Assembly: GCA_902777125.1 (NCBI GenBank)
Contig: CACYSQ010000008.1
Coordinates: forward strand, 80,580 to 144,579
Direction of reading: 5' to 3'
DNA: 64,000 nt
DNA from: Ruminococcus flavefaciens
GTDB taxonomy: Bacteria > Bacillota > Clostridia > Oscillospirales > Ruminococcaceae
The translations under genes and the position numbers were made by a program. Below, piece by piece: positions 1-9,059 of this stretch (its first letter is position 1; each line of letters begins with the position of its first letter). Under the pieces are notes generated by a model. It saw only the letters and a program-made list of their open reading frames with translations, did not search any database and was not told the origin of the DNA.

Positions 1-63
1 AAAAAAAAAAAAAAAAAAAACGGTGATGATTTTGTGATAATTTGATGAAATATGCACAGCCGC

Positions 64-88
64 AAAAAAAGCGACCCCGAAGGGTCGC
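64..88 (-). terminator. Terminator after ftsZ
   Basis: On the minus strand a 7-bp GC stem (GCGACCC/GGGTCGC, loop TTCG) is followed by seven T residues, starting 12 bp past the ftsZ stop. It is a textbook intrinsic terminator and closes the division/cell-wall operon. Confidence 0.9.
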
Positions 89-99
89 CGTTGTTATTC

Positions 100-1281
100 T
101 CAGTTGCCGAGCATCTTGAAGATGTCGTCGAGGTCGTAATCCTGATTGGAAGTGCCTCTGTTAGGTGTGCCGGCATTGTTCATGCCGCCCATACCGTTCG
201 TAGTGCCGTAGCCGTTGTTTCCGCCGCCGAGACCGAGACCATCGATAAGCGGATTGTCGATCTGGATAACATCATCAGCGGGAGCATCTGCACCGAGGCT
301 GTCAGCAGCAGGCTGTGAACCGTCGATATCGTAGCCGGCAGCGATAACTGTGATAGTCATCTCGTCCTGCATATCCTCCTTGAAGGCAGTACCGAAGATG
401 AACTCTACATCACTTGCAGCCTGATCTGTGATGAGCTTTGTAGCTGCATCAACATCGGAGGAAAGGATATCCTCGGACATTGTGATATTGATAAGGAGAC
501 GTCTTGCGCCTGCGATAGAAGTCTCGAGAAGCGGGCTGGAGATAACAGCATTTGCTGCTTCCTTTGCCTTGTCCTTGCCCGAGCCGTGGCCGATAGCCAT
601 GTGAGCGAGGCCAGCGTTCTTCATGATAGTCGAAACGTCGGCGAAATCGAGGTTTATGTAGCCTTCCTCGACAATAAGGTCGGAAATACTCTTTACACCG
701 GTCTTGAGGATATCATCGGAAAGAGCGAAGGACTGCATCATTGTGAGGGGCTTGTCAAGGCCGACGAGAAGTCTCTCGTTAGGGATAACGATAAGTGAAT
801 CAACGTACTTTCTGAGCTCAGCGATACCTCTTTCAGCCTGAGCCATTTTCTGCTCTCTCTCGAAGAGGAAGGGCTTAGTAACGACTGCGACTGTAAGGAT
901 ATCCATTTCCTTTGCGATCTTAGCAACTACGGGAGCAGCGCCGGTACCTGTACCGCCGCCCATACCGGCAGTGATGAAGACCATATCAGCACCCTTGAGG
1001 TGTGTTTCGATCTCGTCTCTGTTCTCCTCAGCGCTCTTCTGACCGACCTCAGGCTTATTGCCGGCGCCTCTGCCCTTAGTGAGCTTAGTGCCGATCGGTA
1101 TCCTTGTAGTAGCGCGGGACTTATTGAGAGCCTTAGCGTCTGTATTGATAGCGATATATTCTATGTTATTCACTCCGGAGTCCACCATGCAGTTTACAGC
1201 GTTTCCGCCGCCGCCGCCTACACCGATGACTTTAATATTTACATCGGGCTCCAGAGCTTCCTCATAATTGAAATCTGACAT
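100..1281 (-). CDS. ftsZ: Cell division GTPase FtsZ
   Basis: Tubulin-like GTPase that polymerises at midcell into the Z-ring and recruits the divisome. The 393-residue protein has the usual length. The N-terminal nucleotide-binding glycine cluster is at about residues 21-26, the tubulin signature GGGTGTG at 108-114, and the T7 synergy loop (NLDFADV) near 210. A Gly/Asn-rich spacer then leads to a short acidic C-terminal peptide (DLDDIFKML), the usual binding site for FtsA/SepF/ZapA-type partners. It is the last gene of the dcw cluster, but a good sigma-A promoter sits directly upstream, so it can be expressed on its own. The start ATG follows AGGAGG with normal spacing. Confidence 0.97.
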   Translation of the reverse strand: MSDFNYEEALEPDVNIKVIGVGGGGGNAVNCMVDSGVNNIEYIAINTDAKALNKSRATTRIPIGTKLTKGRGAGNKPEVGQKSAEENRDEIETHLKGADMVFITAGMGGGTGTGAAPVVAKIAKEMDILTVAVVTKPFLFEREQKMAQAERGIAELRKYVDSLIVIPNERLLVGLDKPLTMMQSFALSDDILKTGVKSISDLIVEEGYINLDFADVSTIMKNAGLAHMAIGHGSGKDKAKEAANAVISSPLLETSIAGARRLLINITMSEDILSSDVDAATKLITDQAASDVEFIFGTAFKEDMQDEMTITVIAAGYDIDGSQPAADSLGADAPADDVIQIDNPLIDGLGLGGGNNGYGTTNGMGGMNNAGTPNRGTSNQDYDLDDIFKMLGN

Positions 1282-1347
1282 TTTTAACTCCTCCTGTTAT
1301 TTATCCTGTATTTTCAAAACCTAAATCACCCTATAAATACACTTTAT

Positions 1348-1376
1348 ATTTTAGCATAATATCTGCATATTTTCAA
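1348..1376 (-). promoter_or_regulatory. sigma-A promoter of ftsZ
   Basis: Minus strand TTGAAA, 17-bp spacer, TAAAAT, about 70 bp before the ftsZ start. This gives ftsZ a private promoter inside the ftsQ-ftsZ gap. Confidence 0.75.
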
Positions 1377-1468
1377 GAGCGAATTTGATTTTTTTGAATT
1401 TCAGCGCATTTTACAATTAAAGCATCGAATATCCCGGCATTTTGTACATATTACCGCATATATTCCTA

Positions 1469-2581
1469 TCAGTAATCGTAGCCGTAGCCGTTATCGGCAT
1501 AACCGTTGTACTGGTCATAGCTGTTGTACTGACCGTAGCTGTTATTGACATATTCGCCGTTGTTGTAGTTGTTGTTATAGCTATTGTTGTAGTTAACGTC
1601 ATTTCCGCCGTTTCCGGCAAAGCCGCCGCCCTGCTGACCGTTCGCACCGTCAGCGCCGCCGCTGTTATTGTTGTTATTGTTGTTGTACTGCTCAAAGATA
1701 GCCTTCTGCTCAGGATTTTGCTCGCCGTCAACAGTTCTGCCGTAGATATCGGTAGTCTGCTCTGCAAGCGGAGCTGTTGTTGCCTCCTGACCAGTGCTGT
1801 CCTTGTTCACTCTGAAGCCGCATTCGTGGGTCCCGACCATCGTGAGATAGCCTTTTTTGCCCTTGACGCTGTCCTCGTTCATGACCTCCTCTGCAAGCTT
1901 CAGCTTGTAGTCGGCATCGTTCCAGTTGCCCATGCGGAAGATTATGCCGTTCCTGTAGGTCACATTTATCGAGAACTCGTCGTTCATATCGACATACGAA
2001 ACAGGATTTTCGGTATCCTTCTCAAATGCGGACATCAGTGCATTGAAGGCATCGTTCTTGTGCTGGTTGGAGGACTCAACAGGCTTACCGGCAGCAGTAA
2101 CCGCCGGCTCATAGCCGTAGATTATCGGCAGACCGTCGGTAACGAAGCCGTTGTCCGCGAGTATCTTGCCCTTTTTGCTGACGAGGAGAGTTCCGCCGTC
2201 ATAGCTGATATTGTAGGCAGGCTCACATTTCGTGACCTTTATCTCCAGCGACGAGGGAAATTCCCTCTCGACCTCGGCGCTCTCAACGAAAAGGAGCTTG
2301 TCGAGGATAGCCTGCTCGCTCTTTGACGGGTCGAGCCTGAGAAGGTTGTCGCCCTCGCGTATTCCGGAGGCTTCAACTATCTCCTCTGCGCTGTACATAT
2401 CCGATTCCCCCGAGACCTTTATCTCGTTTATGTTGAAAAGGAAGGTATAGCTTATAGTGATACCTGCCGTCACCACGAGCAGTATCACCACAAGCGCATA
2501 GATATTGAATTTACGTTTTCGCCTTCTCAGACGCTTGCTGCTTTTCTGCGTTTCGGCGTTGGTCTTTTCGACGTCCTTCAT
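1469..2581 (-). CDS. ftsQ: Cell division protein FtsQ/DivIB with Asn/Gly/Tyr-rich tail
   Basis: Bitopic divisome protein that links the FtsL/FtsB-type proteins to septal synthesis. Read from ATG at 2581 (GGAG five bases upstream; a GTG six bases earlier is less well placed) it has 370 residues. A very basic cytoplasmic start (RLRRRKRKF) is followed by one membrane segment at about residues 28-50, a POTRA domain beginning with the typical INEIKVSGES stretch, and a FtsQ-type beta domain to about residue 260. The last ~90 residues are extremely rich in Asn, Gly, Tyr and Gln, with a run of six Asn, and lie outside the cell; this is not part of standard FtsQ/DivIB. Position between murA and ftsZ supports the call. 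Confidence 0.85.
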   Translation of the reverse strand: MKDVEKTNAETQKSSKRLRRRKRKFNIYALVVILLVVTAGITISYTFLFNINEIKVSGESDMYSAEEIVEASGIREGDNLLRLDPSKSEQAILDKLLFVESAEVEREFPSSLEIKVTKCEPAYNISYDGGTLLVSKKGKILADNGFVTDGLPIIYGYEPAVTAAGKPVESSNQHKNDAFNALMSAFEKDTENPVSYVDMNDEFSINVTYRNGIIFRMGNWNDADYKLKLAEEVMNEDSVKGKKGYLTMVGTHECGFRVNKDSTGQEATTAPLAEQTTDIYGRTVDGEQNPEQKAIFEQYNNNNNNNSGGADGANGQQGGGFAGNGGNDVNYNNSYNNNYNNGEYVNNSYGQYNSYDQYNGYADNGYGYDY

Positions 2582-2598
2582 ATACACTCCACTCCCGG

Positions 2599-3858
2599 TC
2601 AGACCCGGCTTATCCTGCCGCCGAGCTTTCTGACCGCTTCCTCGATTTTTTCATATCCTCTGTCAATATAACATATCCGCGATATTTCGCTGATACCCTC
2701 GGCTGCAAGCGCCGCACACACCATTGCTGCGCCTCCGCGGAGGTCGGTAGCCTCCACCGGAGCACCGTGAAGTCCGGGAACTCCCCTGACTATCGCGACC
2801 TTGCCGAGTATCTGTATGTCCGCGCCCATTTTGACGAGGGCGTCGGTATGCCTGTAGCGGCAGTCGAAGATGTTCTCCTCGAAAACGCTCGTTCCCTCCG
2901 CGGTGGCGAGCGCTGCCATGAGCACAGCCTGAGCGTCCGTAGGGAAGCCCGGGTGCGGCATCGTCCTTATCCTGTCCCTGACAGCCCTGAGCCGCGAACC
3001 GCTCCGGAGGTATATCCTGTCCCCGGAAGTGTAGATACTGCACCCCGTCTGTTCAAGGACGTTCAGGAAAGGCTCCATTTCTGCCGGACAGGCGTTATCG
3101 AGTATCATTTCGCCTCCGGCAGCCGCCGTCATCGAAAGGTAGGTCGCACCTGCTATCCTGTCGGGCATGACGGTGTATTCGCAGCCGTGGAGCTTATCCC
3201 TGCCCCTTATGACGATGCTGCTGCCGCCGTCACCTGCTATATCAGCTCCGCAAGCCCTGAGAAAACCGCAAAGGTCACATATCTCCGGCTCACGGGCGGC
3301 ATTGTTTATCACAGTTTCGCCCTCTGCTGCCGCAGCACAGAGGATTATATTCTCCGTAGCCCCGACAGACGGGAAAGCGAGCGTGAGCTTTGCACCCTTA
3401 GCGCGTCCTCCCCTGCTGCGGCAGACTATACTGCCGCCCGGCTCGGTTATGTCCACTCCCATTTTTCTCAGTGCGGCAAGGTGCATATCTATCGGACGCG
3501 GACCAAGCTCGCAGCCGCCGGGGACGCTTACCCCGCATTCACCCATTCTTCCGAGCATTGCGCCCATGAAGATGATAGACGACCGCATCTCGCGCATCAG
3601 AGCCTCGGGTATCGCCGTACCCGTCACGGTCTGCGGCGATATCACAGCGGTATTTTCCGAAAATGTACACCGGCAGCCCACGCAGTTGAGTATACGCGCT
3701 GCTGCATAAACGTCCGTCAGTGCGGGACAGTTGCGGATAACGCATTCTTCCCTGCAAAGCAGCGAAGCCGCAAGTATCGGGAGAGAGCTGTTTTTGCTTC
3801 CCTGAAGGACAAGCTCGCCGCGCAGACGTCTGCCGCCTTCAACGATAAGTTTCTGCAT
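2599..3858 (-). CDS. murA: UDP-N-acetylglucosamine 1-carboxyvinyltransferase (MurA)
   Basis: First committed cytoplasmic step of peptidoglycan synthesis: enolpyruvyl transfer from PEP to UDP-GlcNAc. The 419 residues match the family length. The N-terminal GGRRLRGELVLQGSKNS stretch is the family opening, with the catalytic Lys in GSKN. The catalytic cysteine loop reads VPGGCELGPRP near residue 115, so the enzyme has Cys rather than Asp and would be expected to be fosfomycin-sensitive. Start ATG follows GAGGTGG. It lies between murG and ftsQ in the dcw cluster; many Firmicutes have two MurA paralogs and this window shows only this one. Confidence 0.95.
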   Translation of the reverse strand: MQKLIVEGGRRLRGELVLQGSKNSSLPILAASLLCREECVIRNCPALTDVYAAARILNCVGCRCTFSENTAVISPQTVTGTAIPEALMREMRSSIIFMGAMLGRMGECGVSVPGGCELGPRPIDMHLAALRKMGVDITEPGGSIVCRSRGGRAKGAKLTLAFPSVGATENIILCAAAAEGETVINNAAREPEICDLCGFLRACGADIAGDGGSSIVIRGRDKLHGCEYTVMPDRIAGATYLSMTAAAGGEMILDNACPAEMEPFLNVLEQTGCSIYTSGDRIYLRSGSRLRAVRDRIRTMPHPGFPTDAQAVLMAALATAEGTSVFEENIFDCRYRHTDALVKMGADIQILGKVAIVRGVPGLHGAPVEATDLRGGAAMVCAALAAEGISEISRICYIDRGYEKIEEAVRKLGGRISRV

Positions 3859-3957
3859 ATTACCACCTCACAGCCATTTGTGTATGATATGCTGTGAAGC
3901 AGTGCTTTGTGAATTTAGTTATCAGTTATTAGTTATTAGTGCTTAGTTATTAGCTGC

Positions 3958-3981
3958 GGTGTCCGCTTCGCGGACGGATCC
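3958..3981 (+). repeat. GTGTCCGC/GCGGAC hairpin repeat (family B)
   Basis: Short palindromic repeat between murA and murG, reading GTGTCCGC then GCGGACGGATCC. Related copies occur near 24.4, 25.0, 33.85, 46.56, 50.79, 53.67, 53.81 and 61.94 kb. The surrounding bases (3905-3955 and 3985-4010) are low-complexity TTAGTTATTAG-type text that also recurs elsewhere. Confidence 0.65.
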
Positions 3982-4010
3982 GAATAATGCTCTCAGCTAT
4001 GCACTATGAA

Positions 4011-5141
4011 CTATTTTTTCTTAGCAAGCAATTTCTCGACCACTGCCATGATGCGGTCGTTTGTGTCTGTAACGCAGAGCGCCTTTGCACAAGCGGACAT
4101 GGTCTCCGCCTTGTCAGGCTCATCGTAGAGCTTCTTTATCTCGGAAATAAGCCTTTCCGGAGAAGCGTCCTTCTGCTCTATGACTACCGCTGCACCGGCT
4201 TTTCCGAGCACCATTGCGTTATGGTACTGGTGATTTCCGGCAACTATCGGCGAGGGTATCAGTATCGAAGCCCTGCCTGCCGCCTCAAGCTCCGCGAGAG
4301 TTGAAGCACCGCTGCGGCAGATAACGAGGTCAGCCGCCGCAAGACAAACGTCCATGTCGTTTATGTATTCAGTGATACGCAGACGGTCAGACTTGAGCGG
4401 TATGCCCGCCTCCTTCATCGCCTGCGGGAAGGTGTCCTTACCCATGCCGCCGTAGCCGTGGATATGGTTTATGTCAAGTCCCTCACCAACGTGCCACTTT
4501 ATGGCAGCCTCCATAGTCTCGTTTATGCAGCCTGCGCCGAGACTTCCGCCGAACGAGAGAACGGTGAAATCGTCATTGAAGCCGAGCTTTTTCCTTGCCT
4601 CAGCCCTGCTTATGGAATTAATGCTGCTGCGTACCGGAAGTCCCGTAACGCTGTACTCGAACTTGCTCTTGTCCATGAAATCGAGAGCCTCGATCACGGT
4701 GAGCATAACGTGATCGACCTCTTTCGAGAGCAGCCTGTTTGTAACGCCCGGATAGGCGTTCTGCTCATGTATCGCGGTAGGAATGCCCATTTTTGCAGCC
4801 TTCCTGATGACCGGACCGGCAGCGTAGCCACCCGTACCTATCGCGATATCGGGCTTGAAATTGCGGATTATCTCCTTCGCACGTTTTCCGGAGGTCGCAA
4901 GATAGGCGAGCGCCTTGGCGTTCCTGCCGATATTTTCGAGGGATATCTTCCTCTGGAAGCCGGCGACCTTGATAGGCTCGAACTTATACCCCGCCTTCGG
5001 GACGAGCTTTGCCTCCATATGGTCGGGAGTTCCGGCGAAAAGAATATCCGCATCGGGGTATTTCGCCTTTATCATATCTGCAATGGCGATGCCGGGGTTG
5101 ATATGTCCGCCCGTACCGCCGCAGGCTATAAGCACCTTCAT
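4011..5141 (-). CDS. murG: Lipid II synthase MurG
   Basis: Membrane-associated glycosyltransferase (GT28) that adds GlcNAc from UDP-GlcNAc to lipid I, making lipid II. It has 376 residues. The N-terminal glycine loop GGTGGHINPG is at residues 8-17. The C-terminal donor-binding block CRSGASTLAELEAAGR and the following IPSP are at about 275-295. The start ATG follows AAAGGAG, 12 bp after the ftsW stop, so the genes are probably translated from one message. Order ftsW-murG matches other dcw clusters. Confidence 0.96.
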   Translation of the reverse strand: MKVLIACGGTGGHINPGIAIADMIKAKYPDADILFAGTPDHMEAKLVPKAGYKFEPIKVAGFQRKISLENIGRNAKALAYLATSGKRAKEIIRNFKPDIAIGTGGYAAGPVIRKAAKMGIPTAIHEQNAYPGVTNRLLSKEVDHVMLTVIEALDFMDKSKFEYSVTGLPVRSSINSISRAEARKKLGFNDDFTVLSFGGSLGAGCINETMEAAIKWHVGEGLDINHIHGYGGMGKDTFPQAMKEAGIPLKSDRLRITEYINDMDVCLAAADLVICRSGASTLAELEAAGRASILIPSPIVAGNHQYHNAMVLGKAGAAVVIEQKDASPERLISEIKKLYDEPDKAETMSACAKALCVTDTNDRIMAVVEKLLAKKK

Positions 5142-5153
5142 AGAACTGCTCCT

Positions 5154-6437
5154 TTACGCATTTTTGGGCTCTGCCGCTTCCTTTGCGGGAGCGCGTCTCT
5201 TACGCCTTGCCGGTTTTTCGTCCGGATAGTACCTCTGTTGCGAGATATTGAGCATGATGCCCATTTCCGCGAGCTGCATTATCAGCGCAGTGCCTCCGTA
5301 GCTGAAAAACGGCAGACTGATACCGGTATTCGGTATCATATTGCTGACAACGGCGAGGTTCAGAACGGTCTGAATGCCTATCTGAGTGGTTATGCCGACC
5401 GCGATAAGCATACCAAAGCGGTCCTTGCATCTTACCGCTATCGAGAAGCCCTCCACAACGAGGAGGAAGAATACGATGATTATTGCAAGTGCGCCGACAA
5501 AGCCGAGCTCCTCGCAGACTATCGGGAAAACGAAGTCGTTCTTGGTCTCGGGGAGGTACATATACTTCTGTCGGGAATTTCCTATGCCGAGTCCGAACAT
5601 ACCGCCCGAACCTATGGCGATAATGGAGTTGGCAGTCTGCCATGTGTCGTCGAGAACGTCCGCGAACGGGTCGTTCCATGACTTTATGCGGACGGAAACG
5701 TAGCTTCCCTCGATACTCGCCTGCCACGAGATTATGATTATCGCAAGTGCGAGAGCTGAGCCTCCGAGGAGGAGGAACTGCTTCTTGTTAGCACCGCCGC
5801 AGAGTATCATCGCAACCGATATCGTAACGATGAGGATAAGTCCGGAGAGGTGGGGCTCCTTGTAGAGGAGTATCGCATAAGCGCCCATGAGTCCGGCATA
5901 TTTGAGGATACCGGTCTTGAAATCGTTCATCTTTTTGCCGTCACGTTCCATACTGAACGCGAAATAGACTATTATCGCAAGCTTCGCGACCTCCGAGGGC
6001 TGGAAGTTCAGCGGTCCGAGGGTGAGCCAGCGCTTTGCTCCCATAGTACCGCCCTCATCGTTACCGATGAGCAGTACCAGAACGAGCAGTATGAAGCCGA
6101 AAACGTAGAGGAGTCCGGCGATATTGAACTTTTTCAGGAGCGGAAGTTTTATGTTCTTGAGGTTGTGGTAATCCATCTTCATGAAGAATATCATCACGAA
6201 AAAGCCGATAACAGCCATTTTCGCCTGATTTCTCGCGTAGAAAAGACCGTCGCCGTCATGCTCGCTGTAAGCCCATGCGTAGCTTGCCGACGACATCATC
6301 GCAATGCCGACAACGAGAAGTATCATGACATACGCAAAGAACGAGAGGCTTATGTCTCCGTTCCTGCCCTCTCCGACGAAGGACTTCCACAGTCCTCCGA
6401 AGCCGGAGCCTTTCTTTTTCTTCTTTGGCTGCGCCAT
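5154..6437 (-). CDS. ftsW: SEDS peptidoglycan polymerase FtsW/SpoVE
   Basis: Polytopic SEDS-family glycosyltransferase that polymerises lipid II with a partner class B PBP. The 427 residues contain about ten membrane segments. The conserved SEDS block LPFFSYGGTALIMQLAEMG lies near residue 385, and the region PSEVAKLAIIVYFA near 145 is also typical. The C-terminal tail is basic (RRKRRAPAKE) and cytoplasmic. Position in the dcw cluster, with SpoVD/FtsI a few genes upstream, favours the division enzyme FtsW over elongation RodA; a sporulation-specific SpoVE role cannot be excluded. Confidence 0.92.
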   Translation of the reverse strand: MAQPKKKKKGSGFGGLWKSFVGEGRNGDISLSFFAYVMILLVVGIAMMSSASYAWAYSEHDGDGLFYARNQAKMAVIGFFVMIFFMKMDYHNLKNIKLPLLKKFNIAGLLYVFGFILLVLVLLIGNDEGGTMGAKRWLTLGPLNFQPSEVAKLAIIVYFAFSMERDGKKMNDFKTGILKYAGLMGAYAILLYKEPHLSGLILIVTISVAMILCGGANKKQFLLLGGSALALAIIIISWQASIEGSYVSVRIKSWNDPFADVLDDTWQTANSIIAIGSGGMFGLGIGNSRQKYMYLPETKNDFVFPIVCEELGFVGALAIIIVFFLLVVEGFSIAVRCKDRFGMLIAVGITTQIGIQTVLNLAVVSNMIPNTGISLPFFSYGGTALIMQLAEMGIMLNISQQRYYPDEKPARRKRRAPAKEAAEPKNA

Positions 6438-6462
6438 TGTTTCCTCCTTTGAAGGCTTTTTG

Positions 6463-7500
6463 TCAGAATGCCAGCAATGTAAGTGTTCCCAGAATACCGA
6501 ATATCATTCCGGTTATCGAGAAGGTTATGACGATCTTGTACTCGCTGAAGCCGCTCATCTCGAAATGGTGGTGAATGGGGGTCATCTTGAATATCCTTCT
6601 GCCCTCGCCGTACTTTTTCTTGGTGTACTTGAAGTAGCTTACCTGAATGACGACTGAAAGCGCCTCGAGTATGTACACAAGCGACACAAGGAACATCAGG
6701 AGGTGATTGTGGAGAACAAGTCCCACGCCTGTAACGGCTGCTCCGAGAAACATCGAGCCTGTGTCGCCCATGAAGCACTTCGCAGGGTTGAGGTTCCAGA
6801 CAAGGAAGCCGAGACAGCCTCCTGCAAGCGCCATAGTAAAGAGCGAGAGCTCATTTTCGCGGAGTATCGAGCAGCAGACGGTGAATATGAGCATCGCCAC
6901 AAATGTGACTGAGCCGCAGAGACCGTCGATGCCGTCGGTGAGGTTCACCGCATTGGTGAGGTAGATTATCACCGGTATCATGATGATGTAGTAGAAGATA
7001 CCGAGCGAGGGAGTTTTCACAAAGCCGAGGTCTATCTTCGTCGAGGTGTCGCCGAAGTGGTAAAGTGCGAACAGGAAGCCTACAGCCACAACGAACTGGA
7101 ATGCCATTTTCTGCTTCGGGGAAAGACCGTCGTTCTTCTTTCTTGCGACCTTGAGGAAATCGTCGATGAAGCCTATCGCACCAAAGAGCATGGAAAATAC
7201 CACCACGCTCATCATTCGGTAGAACTGTTCGAGCACAGCCTTGTCTGTCGTGTCGATGCCGCCGCGCATACGGTACACCCAGTAGCCGCCGACTGACATA
7301 AGAACGGAGGATATGATGAACATAAAGCCTCCCATAGTGGGCGTGCCCTGCTTTTTGGCGTGCCACTGCGGCCCGTCCTCGGTCTTGATAGGCTGACCGA
7401 ATTTTATCCTGTGCAGGAACGGAACGAGGAATATCCCCGATACCGCCGCAAAGACAAAGGACGCAAGTGATACTATAAGATTTATTATCCAGAATGACAT
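6463..7500 (-). CDS. mraY: Phospho-MurNAc-pentapeptide transferase MraY
   Basis: Integral membrane enzyme that moves phospho-MurNAc-pentapeptide from UDP to undecaprenyl phosphate, giving lipid I. The 345 residues contain about ten membrane segments. The conserved acidic motifs are visible: GFIDDFLKV (near 110), NLTDGIDGL (near 190) and the MTPIHHHFE block near residue 305. The ribosome binding site (GGGGGCT) is weaker and further away than those of its neighbours. It lies between murE and ftsW. Confidence 0.96.
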   Translation of the reverse strand: MSFWIINLIVSLASFVFAAVSGIFLVPFLHRIKFGQPIKTEDGPQWHAKKQGTPTMGGFMFIISSVLMSVGGYWVYRMRGGIDTTDKAVLEQFYRMMSVVVFSMLFGAIGFIDDFLKVARKKNDGLSPKQKMAFQFVVAVGFLFALYHFGDTSTKIDLGFVKTPSLGIFYYIIMIPVIIYLTNAVNLTDGIDGLCGSVTFVAMLIFTVCCSILRENELSLFTMALAGGCLGFLVWNLNPAKCFMGDTGSMFLGAAVTGVGLVLHNHLLMFLVSLVYILEALSVVIQVSYFKYTKKKYGEGRRIFKMTPIHHHFEMSGFSEYKIVITFSITGMIFGILGTLTLLAF

Positions 7501-7556
7501 TTGAACGAACAGCCCCCGTTATTTTATTGATTTGGAATTAAAACCAAACACTCTTA

Positions 7557-8990
7557 TCAGAGGAGCTTCAAGCCCTCCGCTACGACCTCGCGCTCATCGA
7601 AATGAATGCGCTTTCCGCCGGCAAGGATCTGATAATCCTCGTGGCCCTTGCCTGCAAGAACTATTATATCACCTTTTTCAGCGATTTTCAAGCTGTGGTA
7701 TATCGCCTCGCGTCTGTCCTCAACAACGTCATACGGAACGCTGCTGTCCTCAAGGCCTGTGAGTATCTGCCGGATTATCTCCGAGGGCTCCTCGCTTCTC
7801 GGATTATCGGAGGTAACGATGAGCCTGTCAGCGTATTTCGCCGCAGCCTTTGCCATGAGCGGACGCTTTGCGGCATCGCGGTCACCGCCGCAGCCAAAGA
7901 GGCATATGAGCCTTCCGGAGGTGTATTCCTTGACGCTCCTGAGAACGTTCTCAACAGCATCGGGAGTGTGGGCATAGTCGCAGATGACCGTGAAGTCCCT
8001 GCCGGTGGGAATGACCTCGCACCTGCCCTTTACGCCGCCGTATTCGCCTACAGCCGCGATGATATCATCAAGGGGAATGCCTGCTTTCAGACAGGCGCCC
8101 ATAGCTGCGGTGAGGTTTGAAACATTGAAGGTACCCGGTATCTTCGTCTTGACGAAGTGGGACTTGCCCTCATAGCAGAACCAGAAGCTTGAGCCTGTGG
8201 GACGTATCTTTATGCCGTCAGCGTAGAAGCTTGCGTTTTCGTGTATTGAGAATGTGAGCTTATCGCAGCCTATCTCGCCGTAAAGCCTTCTGCCGTAGTC
8301 ATCGTCGATGTTGCATATAGCTGTATCGCAGACGTCAAAGAGCATCTTCTTCGCCTGATAGTAGTCCTCCATGTCCTTGTGGTAGTCGAGGTGATCCTGC
8401 GTGAGGTTGGTGAAAAGTGCGATGCCGAACCACGATGAACCTATGCGGTTCTGAACCAGACCGAAGGACGATACCTCCATAACGACGTACTCGCAGCCCT
8501 CCTTCACCATTCTGTCGAGGAGAGCCATGAACTCGAAGGTCATGGGGGTGGTATTCTCGGTGTGAATGACCTCTGTGCCTATCTCATTCTGTATCGTGCC
8601 GATGAGACCGGTCTTGTGTCCGGTGCTCATGAGGATATGCTTTATCACGCTCGTGATAGTCGTCTTGCCGTTCGTACCGGTAACGCCTATCATCTTTATT
8701 TTGCGTTCGGGGTGACCGAACCACGCAGCACAGAGCTTTCCGTAGAGCCAGCGGGAGTTATCGGTCAGTATCTGTCTGTCTCCGAGACCGAGGTCATGCT
8801 CGCAAACTACGGCTGCCGCGCCCTTTTCGAGCATTTCGGCAGCGGCGCTGTGGCCGTCGAACTTTCCGCCCTTTACGCAGACGAAAAGGCTTCCTGCCGT
8901 TACCTTCCTCGTATCGTCAGTAACAGATGTTATCTCAGTGTCTCCGATATTGGTGACCGCGTTGTTTTCAAGCAGATCTTTAAGCTTCAT
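7557..8990 (-). CDS. murE: UDP-MurNAc-tripeptide ligase MurE (meso-DAP type)
   Basis: Cytoplasmic Mur ligase that adds the third stem-peptide residue to UDP-MurNAc-L-Ala-D-Glu. It has 477 residues. The ATP-binding loop VTGTNGKTT is near residue 105, the substrate block TENTTP follows, and a DNPRSEEP motif near residue 390 is the DNPR signature of meso-diaminopimelate-adding enzymes, so the wall should be DAP-type. Start follows AAAGGAGGCGG. murF and murD, normally next door, are missing here. Confidence 0.95.
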   Translation of the reverse strand: MKLKDLLENNAVTNIGDTEITSVTDDTRKVTAGSLFVCVKGGKFDGHSAAAEMLEKGAAAVVCEHDLGLGDRQILTDNSRWLYGKLCAAWFGHPERKIKMIGVTGTNGKTTITSVIKHILMSTGHKTGLIGTIQNEIGTEVIHTENTTPMTFEFMALLDRMVKEGCEYVVMEVSSFGLVQNRIGSSWFGIALFTNLTQDHLDYHKDMEDYYQAKKMLFDVCDTAICNIDDDYGRRLYGEIGCDKLTFSIHENASFYADGIKIRPTGSSFWFCYEGKSHFVKTKIPGTFNVSNLTAAMGACLKAGIPLDDIIAAVGEYGGVKGRCEVIPTGRDFTVICDYAHTPDAVENVLRSVKEYTSGRLICLFGCGGDRDAAKRPLMAKAAAKYADRLIVTSDNPRSEEPSEIIRQILTGLEDSSVPYDVVEDRREAIYHSLKIAEKGDIIVLAGKGHEDYQILAGGKRIHFDEREVVAEGLKLL

Positions 8991-9059
8991 CTGACCGCCT
9001 CCTTTTAGAAATTAGAAATCAGTTTATCGTATCCGATCCTTTGTTCACAGCTCCGCCGC

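Noticed and set aside
1..21. Run of 20 A residues at the window edge
   Set aside because: No stem or gene connected to it can be seen on one side only; it could be a terminator tail, slippage tract or assembly edge, and there is no basis to choose.
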